From assembly GCA_016789145.1 (NCBI GenBank), contig JAEUQI010000001.1, positions 27,875 through 91,874 on the forward strand: a stretch of DNA of 64,000 nt, in the 5' to 3' direction. The position numbers were made by a program, and so were the translations under genes. Positions 26,261-34,993 of this stretch are shown in pieces (the stretch's first letter is position 1; each line of letters starts with the position of its first letter). Origin of the DNA: Blastocatellia bacterium. GTDB lineage: Bacteria; Acidobacteriota; Blastocatellia; Pyrinomonadales; Pyrinomonadaceae. The notes beneath the pieces are model-generated. The model worked only from the letters and a program-made list of their open reading frames with translations. It did no database searches and was not told the DNA's origin.

Positions 26261-26775
26261 CAACCAAAGCAAAGATCATGGAGTTCATGCGGCTCCTCGC
26301 CCGCAATTCTCGCGAGGAAGTTCGGGTTTACTTTACGGGCGGCACAAGCGCAGTACTTATAGGTTGGCGAGATTCGACAATTGACGTTGATCTCAAATTC
26401 GAACCCGAAACGGACGAACTGTTCCGTGCGCTTCCCGAGATCAAAGAACAGTTGCAGATAAATATCGAATTGGCTTCACCGCCGGATTTTATTCCACTGC
26501 TCAATGGTTGGGAAGATCGTTGCCAGTTCATCGCCCGCGAAGGCAAGGTGACGTTCTTCAACTACGACCCATACAGCCAAGCCCTGTCAAAGATCGAACG
26601 TGGCCACCTACAAGATGAACGCGATGTTCGTTCAATGCTTGAAAACGGAATGGTCGATCGAGAGAAACTCTTGGCACTATTCAAAGAGATCGAACCATAT
26701 CTATACAAATACCCCGCGATCGACGCCGCCAGTTTTTCGCTTGCTGTAGAGTCAATTACAGCGACCGAGAAATAA
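26248..26775 (+). CDS. nucleotidyltransferase-fold protein (DUF6036/AbiEii-like)
   Basis: 175 aa. YFTGGTSAVLIGW followed by DSTIDVDLKF (about 28-50) is the GGxxA...DxD pattern of minimal nucleotidyltransferases, in which the two Asp bind metal. The rest (DPYSQALSKIERGHLQDERDVRSML) matches the helical tail of DUF6036-type proteins that often act in toxin-antitoxin or abortive-infection systems. It probably transfers a nucleotide to a tRNA or protein; the target is unknown. It lies between the two tRNA-derived repeats. Confidence 0.75.
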   Translation: MRELATKAKIMEFMRLLARNSREEVRVYFTGGTSAVLIGWRDSTIDVDLKFEPETDELFRALPEIKEQLQINIELASPPDFIPLLNGWEDRCQFIAREGKVTFFNYDPYSQALSKIERGHLQDERDVRSMLENGMVDREKLLALFKEIEPYLYKYPAIDAASFSLAVESITATEK

Positions 26776-26964
26776 CTCAACCCCACGAAGATCCGCACCC
26801 CACGCGGATTAATAAACGCGACCTCCACCGCCACATTCATCTAGGGAACAACGTTCTGTTCCCAGCAGCGATCACCCTAGAAACATTGACGTTCGGTTAG
26901 TTCGACCTGCTTTTCGAATGTAAGAGCAATCTTATGAAATTTCATTGGCGGGAAAAATAGAATG

Positions 26965-27040
26965 GCCGCCCTAGCTCAGTTGGTAGAGCATTCGATTCGT
27001 GATCGAAAGGTCGTCGGTTCTACTCCGATGGGCGGCTCCA
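26965..27040 (+). tRNA. tRNA-Thr(CGT)
   Basis: Complete cloverleaf: acceptor GCCGCCC/GGGCGGC, D arm GCTC/GAGC with AGTTGGTA loop, anticodon stem TTCGA/TCGAA with loop TTCGTGA (anticodon CGT), variable AGGTC, T stem GTCGG/CCGAT, discriminator T and encoded CCA. The T loop reads TTCTACT, with T at the normally purine position 57; the partial copy at 25770 has the standard TTCGACT. A terminator follows at 27077. Confidence 0.95.
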
Positions 27041-27115
27041 CATTAGACTGCATTATATATATACATTCCGAATAACAAAGCGGCTCGCAAGAGCCGCTTT
27101 TCTTATCTGCAAAGG
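26991..27115 (+). repeat. direct repeat copy 2 (tRNA-Thr 3' half, spacer and terminator)
   Basis: It matches 25770-25895 from the anticodon loop through the terminator and on to TATCTGCAAAGG. Here the 5' half of the tRNA is present, so this is the functional copy. Confidence 0.85.
27077..27102 (+). terminator. Rho-independent terminator after tRNA-Thr
   Basis: AAAGCGGCTC-GCAA-GAGCCGCTTTT, ten-pair stem and T run, 37 bases downstream of the tRNA. Confidence 0.85.
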
Positions 27116-27141
27116 TCGCATCAGTCTCATTGCCAAAATCA

Positions 27142-27177
27142 AAACGCCGTCGAGAACCAAAATTCTCGACGGCGTTT
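27142..27177 (-). terminator. terminator of the restriction-modification operon
   Basis: A perfect 15-pair hairpin with a 6-base loop (AAACGCCGTCGAGAA arm) lies 20 bases past the stop of the helicase-nuclease gene. On the minus strand it ends in GGCGTTTTGATTTT. Confidence 0.85.
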
Positions 27178-27196
27178 GTCATGGATGAAGCCCGTA

Positions 27197-29734
27197 CTAA
27201 TCCCTCGCAACGACGGTGTCGTAAAGCCCGTAATGTGTCAGACCCTCGTGGCTCTCGATGCCGGTGTAATTAAGAGACGCATCCTCGTATCGACGAAATG
27301 CAAATACGGCTTGGTTCATCTGTTCTGTGTTGAATACTCGCAATCGCACGAGAAGTTGAAAATCTGCCACTGTCAAAGCTGTCACGGTAGTGAAAAGGTC
27401 AGGCTCGATTCTCGTGATCACGTCCTGCAATGTGTTTTCCCGATAGTCGGTCAAATACATGAAAGCCGGAATACGAGTTGCGAATTTTATCAGCTTTTCC
27501 TGAACCATTTTTCGCTTCGATTTATATTCCTTTTCCTCCGCAGTAAGTTCCTTCTTTTCTTTGGGCGTTAGACTTCCGTCCTTGGCCTTGTTCTTAAGTT
27601 CCTTAACTTTCTCGCTCTTATTGATGATCGTTTCGATAATGTTGTCGCCTAACGCTCGCCAGCCTTCGATCTTTTCAACTGCGGCCATTGCTTCAGGATC
27701 GTCAAATATTCGACGAAGCGTATCGTTATCGACATTCACTAGCAAAGCGCTTTCCCATTTCCTAGCAAGCAGCGTCGCAGACGTTCCCGCCATTGCAATG
27801 TCGAGGATTCCGCCTGCGTCGATCTGCGTCATGTTTGCACCATCGTAGGCAAGAACGGGCAGGAATGACACGAGGTCTTTGACCGCATTTTCCGGGTTCG
27901 GTTCGTTGGGCGACAGGCCAATGGCGTAGTCGGAGAGTTGTCGCAGAGCGCGCGTTGGGGCGAAATCGAACACGAGACAAACTGGCTTTAGCACATCCTC
28001 TTCGTTGGGATCATCGCCGTTCGGGTTCTTTATCGACCAAGGCGACTGAACACGAAAGGCAGCCTGAAAGTAAGTCTCTGGCGATTTCAGGTTTCGCAAC
28101 ATCAATATCGACGACCATTGAGCGACGGTTACACCAGTCGTCAGTTTTCCGCACGACAGAGTGATCGTCTTCGTCTCGAATCCGCTGCCGATAGCTTTTC
28201 GAACCGGCGGCAACGCATCGAGACCGATTCCCGCCGACGCTCCGGCGGAGACTATCACCTCATAATCGTGCCAAAAGGTATTCTGCTTTTCTGCCAATAG
28301 GTTGGCCATCGCGTGGCAGGCAGCGACGTTTGGAAGAAACCAGAAAGAGTGTTGTAGATAAGGCAACAGTCCGACATCGGCGTATGGAAAGGGCGGACGA
28401 GAACTGGACTTTAGATGATCGATGGCTCGCGGCATATAGCCGCCTCGGATGATATCGAGCCACTTTTGCACATCGCTCTTATGCTTGAACTGCGCAAGGA
28501 CGTCTCGCCCTGAGGCTTCGAAAAAGGCATTCAGATCAAACTCATCAAATTCGCCGCCGCTCGCGATAGCCAGCAACTCGTCCGGCATTTGGTACGTCAG
28601 AAGCGTCATTTGGGGCAGGGCACCGTATGGATTTCGCTTCCCCGCATTCTGCTCGGCAAACTCTGCTTTCGCTCGCTGCTCGTCAGTATACGTCCAATTG
28701 AATATCTGCTCTTCGATAAACTCCCCTGTTGAGAGTGCTCGAAATGGCGTGCCGGAAAGATAAAGATATGCTTTTGTCGTGATCGGTAGAAACTCGGCCT
28801 CTTTTTCCGAAAGCTCGCCGAGATCTTCGTTCACGCCAGCAAGATCGCCGCCGTATTCGAGCTTCGCTTCTTTCTTGGCGACCGCTTCTTCTTCGCCCTC
28901 GAATAGCTCTTTTGCAGTCTCACGCCATGCGCCGAAGTGATACTCGTCAAATATAACGAGGTCCCAATTCACAGTGTGAAGCCATTCATTGTTGGGCTTG
29001 ATGTTGCCGAACAGGTCGCGGCCAAGCAGGTCCTGGAACGAACCGAAGTAAACAACAGGCTTCGAGCCTTTGACCTTTGTCGGGTCGCTACCCGAGCTTC
29101 GCGACATGTATTCCCAACCGTCGAAATCGACATGGGACTCGAGATCAGTTCGCCAGGCGTCCTCGACCGCCGGTTTGAACGTTACGACCAGCACGCGCTT
29201 TGCGCCGAGCTTTTTGGCAAGTTGATATGCCGTGAAGGTTTTGCCGAAACGCATCTTCGCGTTCCACAGGAAACGCGGCACGGCGTGCATGTCCTCTTTC
29301 CAGATCGAGTGAAAATAGGCGTGCGTCTTGTTCACCGCCTCAACCTGTTCGCGACGCATCGGGAACGTTTCGTGGTGCGTCCCCGTAAACTGCTGACCGG
29401 TGCGAAGCTCGGCGAGCACCGTCTTCACATCGGCGAGCGTGCACCGCATCCATTCCAGCTCGGGGTTCTCGAATTTTTTTCTGACAAGCGCGGCCCGCAC
29501 CGCATGGTCGGTGATGACCGTCCCGTCATCGCGTTCCGCCGATTCGTCCAGCTCGATCTTGTAATTCTTGATCGCCGCGGTCTTCAACTGCTCCGCGATC
29601 CGCTGCTTAACATCGCGCGTGGTCTGGCCAATCTTGAGCAAACCCTTGTGAGCCTCGTCCGCGATCGAGTAAGCGTAGAGACGAGGCCGAACATCGGGCT
29701 TAGGCGAGAGAATTTCTTCAATGGTTTTACTCAT
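27197..29734 (-). CDS. restriction protein: GIY-YIG-type nuclease fused to DEAD-like helicase
   Basis: 845 aa from ATG 29734, which overlaps the methyltransferase stop (ATGAGTAA); a GTG at 29746 is also possible. The N-terminal domain (about 15-55) reads LYAYSIAD...GLLKIGQTTRDVKQRI, a T5orf172/GIY-YIG-type nuclease signature. A superfamily 2 helicase follows: Walker-A-like KMRFGKTFTAYQL (about 165), motif II FDEYH (about 265), motif III YLSGTPFRAL (about 325), motif VI-like QAAFRVQSPW. A charged coiled segment lies at about 690-740 (KNKAKDGSLTPKEKKEL). With the two methylase genes it forms a complete restriction-modification set; the helicase should translocate on unmodified DNA and the nuclease cut. 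Confidence 0.88.
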   Translation of the reverse strand: MSKTIEEILSPKPDVRPRLYAYSIADEAHKGLLKIGQTTRDVKQRIAEQLKTAAIKNYKIELDESAERDDGTVITDHAVRAALVRKKFENPELEWMRCTLADVKTVLAELRTGQQFTGTHHETFPMRREQVEAVNKTHAYFHSIWKEDMHAVPRFLWNAKMRFGKTFTAYQLAKKLGAKRVLVVTFKPAVEDAWRTDLESHVDFDGWEYMSRSSGSDPTKVKGSKPVVYFGSFQDLLGRDLFGNIKPNNEWLHTVNWDLVIFDEYHFGAWRETAKELFEGEEEAVAKKEAKLEYGGDLAGVNEDLGELSEKEAEFLPITTKAYLYLSGTPFRALSTGEFIEEQIFNWTYTDEQRAKAEFAEQNAGKRNPYGALPQMTLLTYQMPDELLAIASGGEFDEFDLNAFFEASGRDVLAQFKHKSDVQKWLDIIRGGYMPRAIDHLKSSSRPPFPYADVGLLPYLQHSFWFLPNVAACHAMANLLAEKQNTFWHDYEVIVSAGASAGIGLDALPPVRKAIGSGFETKTITLSCGKLTTGVTVAQWSSILMLRNLKSPETYFQAAFRVQSPWSIKNPNGDDPNEEDVLKPVCLVFDFAPTRALRQLSDYAIGLSPNEPNPENAVKDLVSFLPVLAYDGANMTQIDAGGILDIAMAGTSATLLARKWESALLVNVDNDTLRRIFDDPEAMAAVEKIEGWRALGDNIIETIINKSEKVKELKNKAKDGSLTPKEKKELTAEEKEYKSKRKMVQEKLIKFATRIPAFMYLTDYRENTLQDVITRIEPDLFTTVTALTVADFQLLVRLRVFNTEQMNQAVFAFRRYEDASLNYTGIESHEGLTHYGLYDTVVARD

Positions 29735-31331
29735 CGGCTTCGCCACTTACCCGGATCATTTTTTCTATAAAGGAGATTTCATCCGACGAAATTCCATACT
29801 TTGCGTACAGTTCTTCGTCAGTCCACGATTTCGAAAAATCCTGCTTTGGTACGAAGGTGTAGACGACTCGGGTTGCGTGCTGACTAGGCTTATGGAGCAA
29901 CACCAGGAATCGAAAAAGTCGAGTGGCAATGTAGGAAACTACATTCTTGCATTCTCGTTCGTTCGCGAATGGACCGATATACAAGTATGTCTCCGACGAA
30001 ACGCTTCCGGGCTCACCGACAAATGCCCTTCCTAGGATTGGATGAGGAAATGCATCGCTTCCACTTCCTAATGGCGGAATATAGACCTTCCACTTGTCAA
30101 TTGCATCAGCACTTGCCTTAACTTCCGCCCTAGCGACGTATCCTATTCCACCATTTCGGTAGACTGAAACGTCTCCTGCGGATTTAGTAGTCTTTCCTTT
30201 AAACGTAGTGTCAAAACCAAAGGGCTTACGAGAACTAACAAGGCTTGCAAACTGTTTCCGAGGTGGAAGGGAGAGATCATTTGGCGTCGTTGTCTCAGTT
30301 TCCATAACTTTCTTGAGTATTGAAACGCCTTCATTGTATCTAATAAACACATCCGCACCGATTTCAAGAAGAGGGCGCGTAGCCTCGGAAATTACTTCAC
30401 CTTTGTCATGGGTTTTCACCGTGACGTTTCCATGCTTATCCCGATCCCAAAGGAAATAACAAACACCGCCCTTAATTTGCGTTCCCGGAAAAACATCGTT
30501 TGAATCCGGATAATCCTCGATCAAGCGCAAACGATTGTCGGAGAGCATGGCAGCCCTGAAGTCATCGAGTCCCTTACCGCCGGAATACCACCGAGCGGGT
30601 ATTACAAAACTCAAGAACCGAGGATCAAGCTCTTTGGCTTTCTCAACGAAGAATTGGTATATAGGAGCGGCACTTGTCCCAAATCCGCTATCACTCAATT
30701 GATAAGGGGGGTTCCCTATAATCACGTCGAATTGCATATCGCCTCCGAAAATCTGACGCGCGCGAACTCCAATGTCGTCGTTGTGGATAAACGCGTACGC
30801 ATGTGTCTCAAGGTCTGTGCCCCGGTCGTAGTCGCTCTGATTCGCGCCACAGTGGGTGCATCTGTCGCCTACCCAAGAATGTTCCAAACGCTCGAACCAA
30901 ATGTTGCCCGCATCGCTTGTAAACATCTTTGCGATTGAGTGCTCACCTATGGCATGCTTCGAACAATAGACACTTCGGCGGGCAAGTAGACTGGTGAGTT
31001 GGGTGATGGCGATGCCGAAGACCTGTTTTGTGAGGATGTGATCGACACGCTGCTGGAGGTCGGGGATCTCGTCGGTCAGGCCTTTGACGAGGCGGCTGGT
31101 AATCTCGCGCAAGAATACGCCGGATTTCGTACACGGGTCGAGAAAGCGGACGCTACTGTCTGCCCAAATACTTGCCCCGCCATTGTCAGCCGCCCAAGCC
31201 TCCTCAAGCGTGTCCAGCATCCGGTTAGCCAACTCCGGCGGCGTGAACACCTCGTCATTCGACAGATTAGCAATGCACGTCAGCACATCCGGATTTCGTC
31301 CTCGCAAACTAAAACTGACTCGATCGCTCAT
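29727..31331 (-). CDS. Eco57I-like N6-adenine DNA methyltransferase
   Basis: 534 aa. VFTPPELANRMLD (about 28-40) is the usual entry to the methylase fold; motif I is altered to FLDPCTKSGVFLREI; motif IV is a clear NPPYQLSD (about 207). A Cys pair CTHC at about 158-161 may bind zinc. The C-terminal half (about 300-534) contains the target recognition region. It overlaps the upstream methylase gene by 4 bases (ATGA) and the nuclease gene by 8, so the trio is one translation-coupled operon. It should methylate adenine at the recognition site and protect host DNA. Confidence 0.88.
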   Translation of the reverse strand: MSDRVSFSLRGRNPDVLTCIANLSNDEVFTPPELANRMLDTLEEAWAADNGGASIWADSSVRFLDPCTKSGVFLREITSRLVKGLTDEIPDLQQRVDHILTKQVFGIAITQLTSLLARRSVYCSKHAIGEHSIAKMFTSDAGNIWFERLEHSWVGDRCTHCGANQSDYDRGTDLETHAYAFIHNDDIGVRARQIFGGDMQFDVIIGNPPYQLSDSGFGTSAAPIYQFFVEKAKELDPRFLSFVIPARWYSGGKGLDDFRAAMLSDNRLRLIEDYPDSNDVFPGTQIKGGVCYFLWDRDKHGNVTVKTHDKGEVISEATRPLLEIGADVFIRYNEGVSILKKVMETETTTPNDLSLPPRKQFASLVSSRKPFGFDTTFKGKTTKSAGDVSVYRNGGIGYVARAEVKASADAIDKWKVYIPPLGSGSDAFPHPILGRAFVGEPGSVSSETYLYIGPFANERECKNVVSYIATRLFRFLVLLHKPSQHATRVVYTFVPKQDFSKSWTDEELYAKYGISSDEISFIEKMIRVSGEADE

Positions 31332-31978
31332 ACCGCAACCTCCAAACCATACCTCGAAAGATCGCTTACGGTCATCGGCTGGTACGTTTTCACAGGAATA
31401 AATATTTCGTGCTTTGCAACATCAGCCCAAAGCGAGCCTTCAGAGCTGAAAGTTGCCGATTGAGTTAGACTTTCAAGGAGAAAATCACGCCGCTGAAATT
31501 TTCCTTTGCCCAAATAACCCCACTCAGCAAAGGTCAACGGCTGTCCGTTGTCAGTCAGCATTTTCATTGCGTCGCCGTGAACTAGATTCTGCGACAGAAC
31601 GTAACTCGCAGCTTTGTATAGATCGTCAGATTCGTCGAGTCCAAGATACTCGGAGAATATCCCAAGAAGATTCGCGCGACATTCTTCGATATTGTCCGGC
31701 AGCAGTTCGATACCGTAAATGCACATCAGCCCAAAGAGTGCGAACTGTTGTTTCTCGAATTCAGACTTTCCGTATTTCAGCTCAACCGCAGCGAGTTTGC
31801 GTTGTAGGATTACAACTAGAAAGTTGCCACTGCCACAAGCAGGCTCCAGAAACTTCGAATCGATCCGCTTAGTCTCATCCTTCACAAGATCGAGCATCGC
31901 TTCAACCATCCACGAAGGCGTAAAAACCTCTCCGTGGTCGGAGACACGCTGTCGGGATTTTACTTGTGCGGTGTCCAT
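31328..31978 (-). CDS. short N6 DNA methylase subunit lacking NPPY
   Basis: 216 aa. EVFTPSWMVEAMLDLV (about 17-32) and motif I FLEPACGSGNFLVVIL (about 43-58) are intact, followed by YGIELLPDNIEECRANL (SAM-binding acidic region) and NLVHGDAMKM. The sequence ends after FQRRDFLLESL without a catalytic NPPY. The neighbouring 534-aa methylase has NPPY but an altered motif I, so the two could complement each other or act as a dimer; this is inference. It is the first gene of the operon, and ATG 31978 is the only sensible start. Confidence 0.85.
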   Translation of the reverse strand: MDTAQVKSRQRVSDHGEVFTPSWMVEAMLDLVKDETKRIDSKFLEPACGSGNFLVVILQRKLAAVELKYGKSEFEKQQFALFGLMCIYGIELLPDNIEECRANLLGIFSEYLGLDESDDLYKAASYVLSQNLVHGDAMKMLTDNGQPLTFAEWGYLGKGKFQRRDFLLESLTQSATFSSEGSLWADVAKHEIFIPVKTYQPMTVSDLSRYGLEVAV

Positions 31979-32135
31979 CGGTTCACAGATTATACACCGA
32001 CAGCCAGCCAGCGGAAAATTGTGAGTAATGCCGTAAGGACAAGCGAAAGAACCAAAATATTAGTAATTGGATCGACTAATTTGATTTAAACACATCTCAC
32101 TTTGCTTTCGAATGGTCGATGAAAAGTCGGCGCCA

Positions 32136-32350
32136 TTCTTCGAATGTTCTCAAACAAACGACATATGTTTGCTGACAATCCTTGTCTGCTTGCCAACATT
32201 CAATCCAAGTTCGCGAACAAAGACCGATTGTTTGTTAGCAAACGGCGTTTGTTCGTGATCAAGAGACGTATGTTTGCGAGCAAACTAGGTTTGTTAGCTA
32301 ACAAACGACGCTTACTGGCAAACATAGATCACTTTGTAGCTCACATTTGA
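32136..32350. repeat. 21-bp periodic repeat array rich in GTTTG/CAAAC dyads
   Basis: About ten imperfect 21-bp units carry inverted GTTTG...CAAAC pairs; the best is an 18-bp perfect palindrome GTTTGTTAGCTAACAAAC at 32289-32306. In one frame (32144-32350) the array also reads as a 68-codon ORF of heptapeptides such as LFVSKRR, LFVIKRR and LLANKRR. There is no ribosome-binding site, so translation is doubtful. Confidence 0.7.
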
Positions 32351-32412
32351 TAGTTCAGATCTCAAACAAGACTATCCGAAAAATGTTTTATTCGTGCAAC
32401 AGACTTTTTTGC

Positions 32413-32441
32413 TTGACATACACATTTGCTCTTGCTATCGT
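32413..32441 (+). promoter_or_regulatory. sigma-70-type promoter of the fibronectin-like gene
   Basis: TTGACA, 17-base spacer, TATCGT (with TATATT a few bases further). It lies about 65 bases before ATG 32505, with AGGAG at 32488-32492. Confidence 0.5.
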
Positions 32442-32504
32442 TATATTTGTCACGACGTTTGTTGTGCTTATACAAAACTAACACGATAGGAGAAATGAAA
32501 AACA

Positions 32505-33119
32505 ATGGACTATAGAAGATTGACAGATGCGGATCTGGTGGATTTTAGTAAGAATGTGAAGACGAGCCTTGATGGCGGCTTGGTTACGGGGCTTGACCCG
32601 ACGCTCGCTACCGATCTGGCACGGCTGTTGGACCCGTTGAACACACAGTTTGAGACATCGATCGAGGACAGCGTGGTCAAGGAGGCGGCGAAAAAGACGG
32701 CGTTTGCGGATAAACAAACGTTGCGTGACGATATCAAGAACCTCTTGGCAAGGGTACGCAATAATCTGGTGGCGGCGGATTGCCCGCGGCGTTCGTATGA
32801 GGCCTGCGGATTTAACTATCCAAAACCACCGGCGACCATTTTGGCTGAGGCTCCGACCGATCTGGCGGCTGCGGGCACTTCGAATGGTGTGACGCGGCTG
32901 ATGTTCAGCGGGAATAACAAGGTCGGCACTGTCGTTTACGAGATGTGGCGGCGTGCCGGTGACGATGGCGAATGGGCCGTGCTTGGCGTGACCAAGAAAC
33001 AGACCTACATCGATTCGCCCGTAACGCCGGGCCAATTTTACGAATACAAGGTCCGCGCCGTCGCCGCGACGAACACCTCGCACTTTTCGAATTCGGCAGT
33101 GATCTATGGCGCGCCTTGA
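32505..33119 (+). CDS. hypothetical protein with C-terminal fibronectin type III-like domain
   Basis: 204 aa. Residues 1-105 are helical and unrecognised, with a Cys pair at about 97-105 (DCPRRSYEACG). Residues about 112-204 form a beta sandwich typical of fibronectin III: YEMWRRAGDDGEWAVLG, YIDSPVTPGQFYEYKVRAVAATNTSHFSNSA. No signal peptide is seen. The AGGAG site is 12 bases from this ATG and only 2 from another ATG at 32495 that opens a 6-codon frame, so a tiny leader peptide is possible. Role unknown, perhaps a binding module. Confidence 0.8.
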   Translation: MDYRRLTDADLVDFSKNVKTSLDGGLVTGLDPTLATDLARLLDPLNTQFETSIEDSVVKEAAKKTAFADKQTLRDDIKNLLARVRNNLVAADCPRRSYEACGFNYPKPPATILAEAPTDLAAAGTSNGVTRLMFSGNNKVGTVVYEMWRRAGDDGEWAVLGVTKKQTYIDSPVTPGQFYEYKVRAVAATNTSHFSNSAVIYGAP

Positions 33120-33433
33120 GGAAGTGGGGGAGTGGAGGAGGCGGGGAGATGGAAGAAATGACTCCCGACTGTGGCCGGACTCTAATCCCGTGAGGAAGTG
33201 AATAGTGAAAAGGTTAAAAAGGTTCGCGGTGGCGGGCCATTCTTGTGTCGGAGGCATAGCCTCCTTGGGTAATTTTGTTGAAGCCGTTGCGGTCAGGCGA
33301 GCCTGACCGCACTGCGATCGCGGCGAAGCCGCAGGTGATCATGACGGACGTTTTCGAGACAGCGGAGCTGCCCCGCTCGGCGCAAGGGCAAAGCTGAAGA
33401 ATGGCACGCGAGACGTGTGCGGTCCGTCCGACA
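33120..33433. repeat. gap with clustered short palindromes
   Basis: No gene. Three hairpins stand out: GGAGGC-ATA-GCCTCC (33250-33264), GCGGTCAGGC-GA-GCCTGACCGC (33289-33310) and GCGGC-GAA-GCCGC (about 33318). They resemble dispersed REP-like elements between convergent genes and may also terminate transcription. Confidence 0.5.
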
Positions 33434-34465
33434 CTAGCTCACGGCGGTTTCCAGGAATGTTAGGGTTGCGGCGGATGTGTCTAGTTCGGCCTCGATGCCG
33501 TAGGGGAGTGTGATCATGTCGCGGATGTGGCCGAATGATAGGCCGTAGTAGACGGGAATACCGAGATCGCCGAGGCGGTCGCGTAGGACGTTGATTACAG
33601 GTGTCGCATCTTTCGCATTGTCCACGCTGTTGTCGTCGAAGATGCCGAGGGCGATACCGGCGAGCGATTTGAGGTCGAGGCTTTGGCGGAGTTGCGTAAG
33701 CAGGCGATCGACGCGATACGGCGGTTCGCCGATCTCTTCGATAAAGAGAAGCTTGCCCTTGATGTCTTTTAGAGCATATGGCGTACCGGCAAGTGCAGCT
33801 AGCAACGACAGATTGCCGCCGGTGAGACGGCCTCGCGTCTTTCCTTTGGTGATCTCGACGCCGCGGAATAGTGCGGATTCTTTTGCGTTGTTGAATTCAG
33901 ACCGACCGACCGAGAGCGGCGACTTTGGCGATGCGAGCATGTTCAGGACGTTGGAGCGCGTGTATTCGCTGTATTCCGACGAAGCGACAGGGCCGTGAAA
34001 TGTGACGAGGCCGGTCGCCTGGCTGATCGCGATGTGGAGAGCCGTTATGTCAGAGAATCCAACGAATATCTTCGGGTTTTTCTTGATGAGAGCGTAATCG
34101 ACGTCGCCCAACAACCGAGGAGCACCACCGCCGCCGCGAATGCACCAGACGGCTTTGATCTCAGGGTCGCTGAATGCCCAATGCAGATCGGCGAGCCGTT
34201 CCTTGTCCGTGGCTGAAAGATGGCCGAGACGGCCGCGGGCCGAGTTGCCGATCTTGACCTTAAAGCCCATCGACGTCATCGACGCAACAGCGCGGTCAAA
34301 CGCCTCAGGCGTAGCGGCACTGGCCGGTGCAATGATGCCGACAGTGTCGCCCGGGGCGAGGCGTTTCGGTTTAATCAGCTTCGGAGCAGCAACGGTTCGT
34401 GCGGACATCGTAGTGGCAATTAGCGGCAAGGCAGCGGCGCCTTTGATCAAGTCGCGTCGGTTCAT
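33434..34465 (-). CDS. LD-carboxypeptidase (peptidase S66, LdcA/MccF family)
   Basis: 343 aa. The N-terminus NRRDLIKGAAALPLIATTMSA resembles a Tat-type signal. The catalytic triad of S66 is visible: Ser137 in GFSDITALH, Glu242 in FIEEIGEPPYRVDR and His312 in GLSFGHIRDMITLP. The family cleaves the L,D bond of the terminal D-Ala of muropeptide tetrapeptides in wall recycling (LdcA) or self-immunity to microcin C (MccF). Export and a stand-alone position favour a wall function. An ATG at 34465 opens the leader. Confidence 0.9.
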   Translation of the reverse strand: MNRRDLIKGAAALPLIATTMSARTVAAPKLIKPKRLAPGDTVGIIAPASAATPEAFDRAVASMTSMGFKVKIGNSARGRLGHLSATDKERLADLHWAFSDPEIKAVWCIRGGGGAPRLLGDVDYALIKKNPKIFVGFSDITALHIAISQATGLVTFHGPVASSEYSEYTRSNVLNMLASPKSPLSVGRSEFNNAKESALFRGVEITKGKTRGRLTGGNLSLLAALAGTPYALKDIKGKLLFIEEIGEPPYRVDRLLTQLRQSLDLKSLAGIALGIFDDNSVDNAKDATPVINVLRDRLGDLGIPVYYGLSFGHIRDMITLPYGIEAELDTSAATLTFLETAVS

Positions 34466-34522
34466 ATTCTCAGCAATGATAATTGAACTGACGCGGCTTT
34501 GCCAATCAGATGTCCGTCGCGG

Positions 34523-34792
34523 CTAAACGTGATGCGGCCGAGCAAATCCGACAACGGCCTTTTCTCCCTTAGGCTGCTTGACGGCATTAGGCTGGTGCGA
34601 CATCTCGATCGCGTGCTCATGTTCGTGAGCTGCCCATGTCGGCAGCACGCCGATCATACCGATAAATACGAGCCCGAACATTACGAACCCAAAAGCGACG
34701 ATAGCGAAAGTGGTCATCGCCCCGATCGCGAGAACAAAAAGAACTGCAGTAGCGAAGATCGCCCAAAGTATGCCGTAGAATTTTGGTGACAT
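34523..34792 (-). CDS. small two-helix membrane protein with His-rich tail
   Basis: 89 aa from ATG 34792, with GGAGG 7 bases upstream; an upstream start at 34831 would lie close to the transcription start and is unlikely. Two membrane segments (about 5-25 and 27-50) are followed by AAHEHEHAIEMSHQPN, a histidine-rich segment that may bind metal. It is driven by a sigma-54 promoter at 34848 and is divergent from a UspA gene with its own sigma-54 promoter, so a stress role is likely. No named family recognised. Confidence 0.75.
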   Translation of the reverse strand: MSPKFYGILWAIFATAVLFVLAIGAMTTFAIVAFGFVMFGLVFIGMIGVLPTWAAHEHEHAIEMSHQPNAVKQPKGEKAVVGFARPHHV

Positions 34793-34847
34793 TATGAAGC
34801 CTCCGGTTAATTTGATAGATATGGGCAACATGCCCTCGGCCTAGTAT

Positions 34848-34862
34848 TCGCAAGGCTCGTGC
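34848..34862 (-). promoter_or_regulatory. sigma-54 promoter of the small membrane protein gene
   Basis: On the minus strand TGGCACGAGCCTTGC is an exact match to the consensus. Predicted start near 34836, 44 bases before ATG 34792. Confidence 0.8.
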
Positions 34863-34993
34863 CATCGTAAATGCTCGTAAATACGGCACTTTGCGAAAAC
34901 TGAGAATGCGTGCTAGTTCACACTTCACGGTTAAGCGCGTGAAAATTTACGCAAGAGTTTCGCTCAAGTTGCGGTAAATTAAAGGGCAGGAGC

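Noticed and set aside
32136..32350. CRISPR-like array
   Set aside because: The units are 21 bp, imperfect and without conserved repeat and distinct spacers.
34880..34893. second sigma-54 promoter (CGGCACTTTGC)
   Set aside because: The spacer between the -24 and -12 parts is missing.
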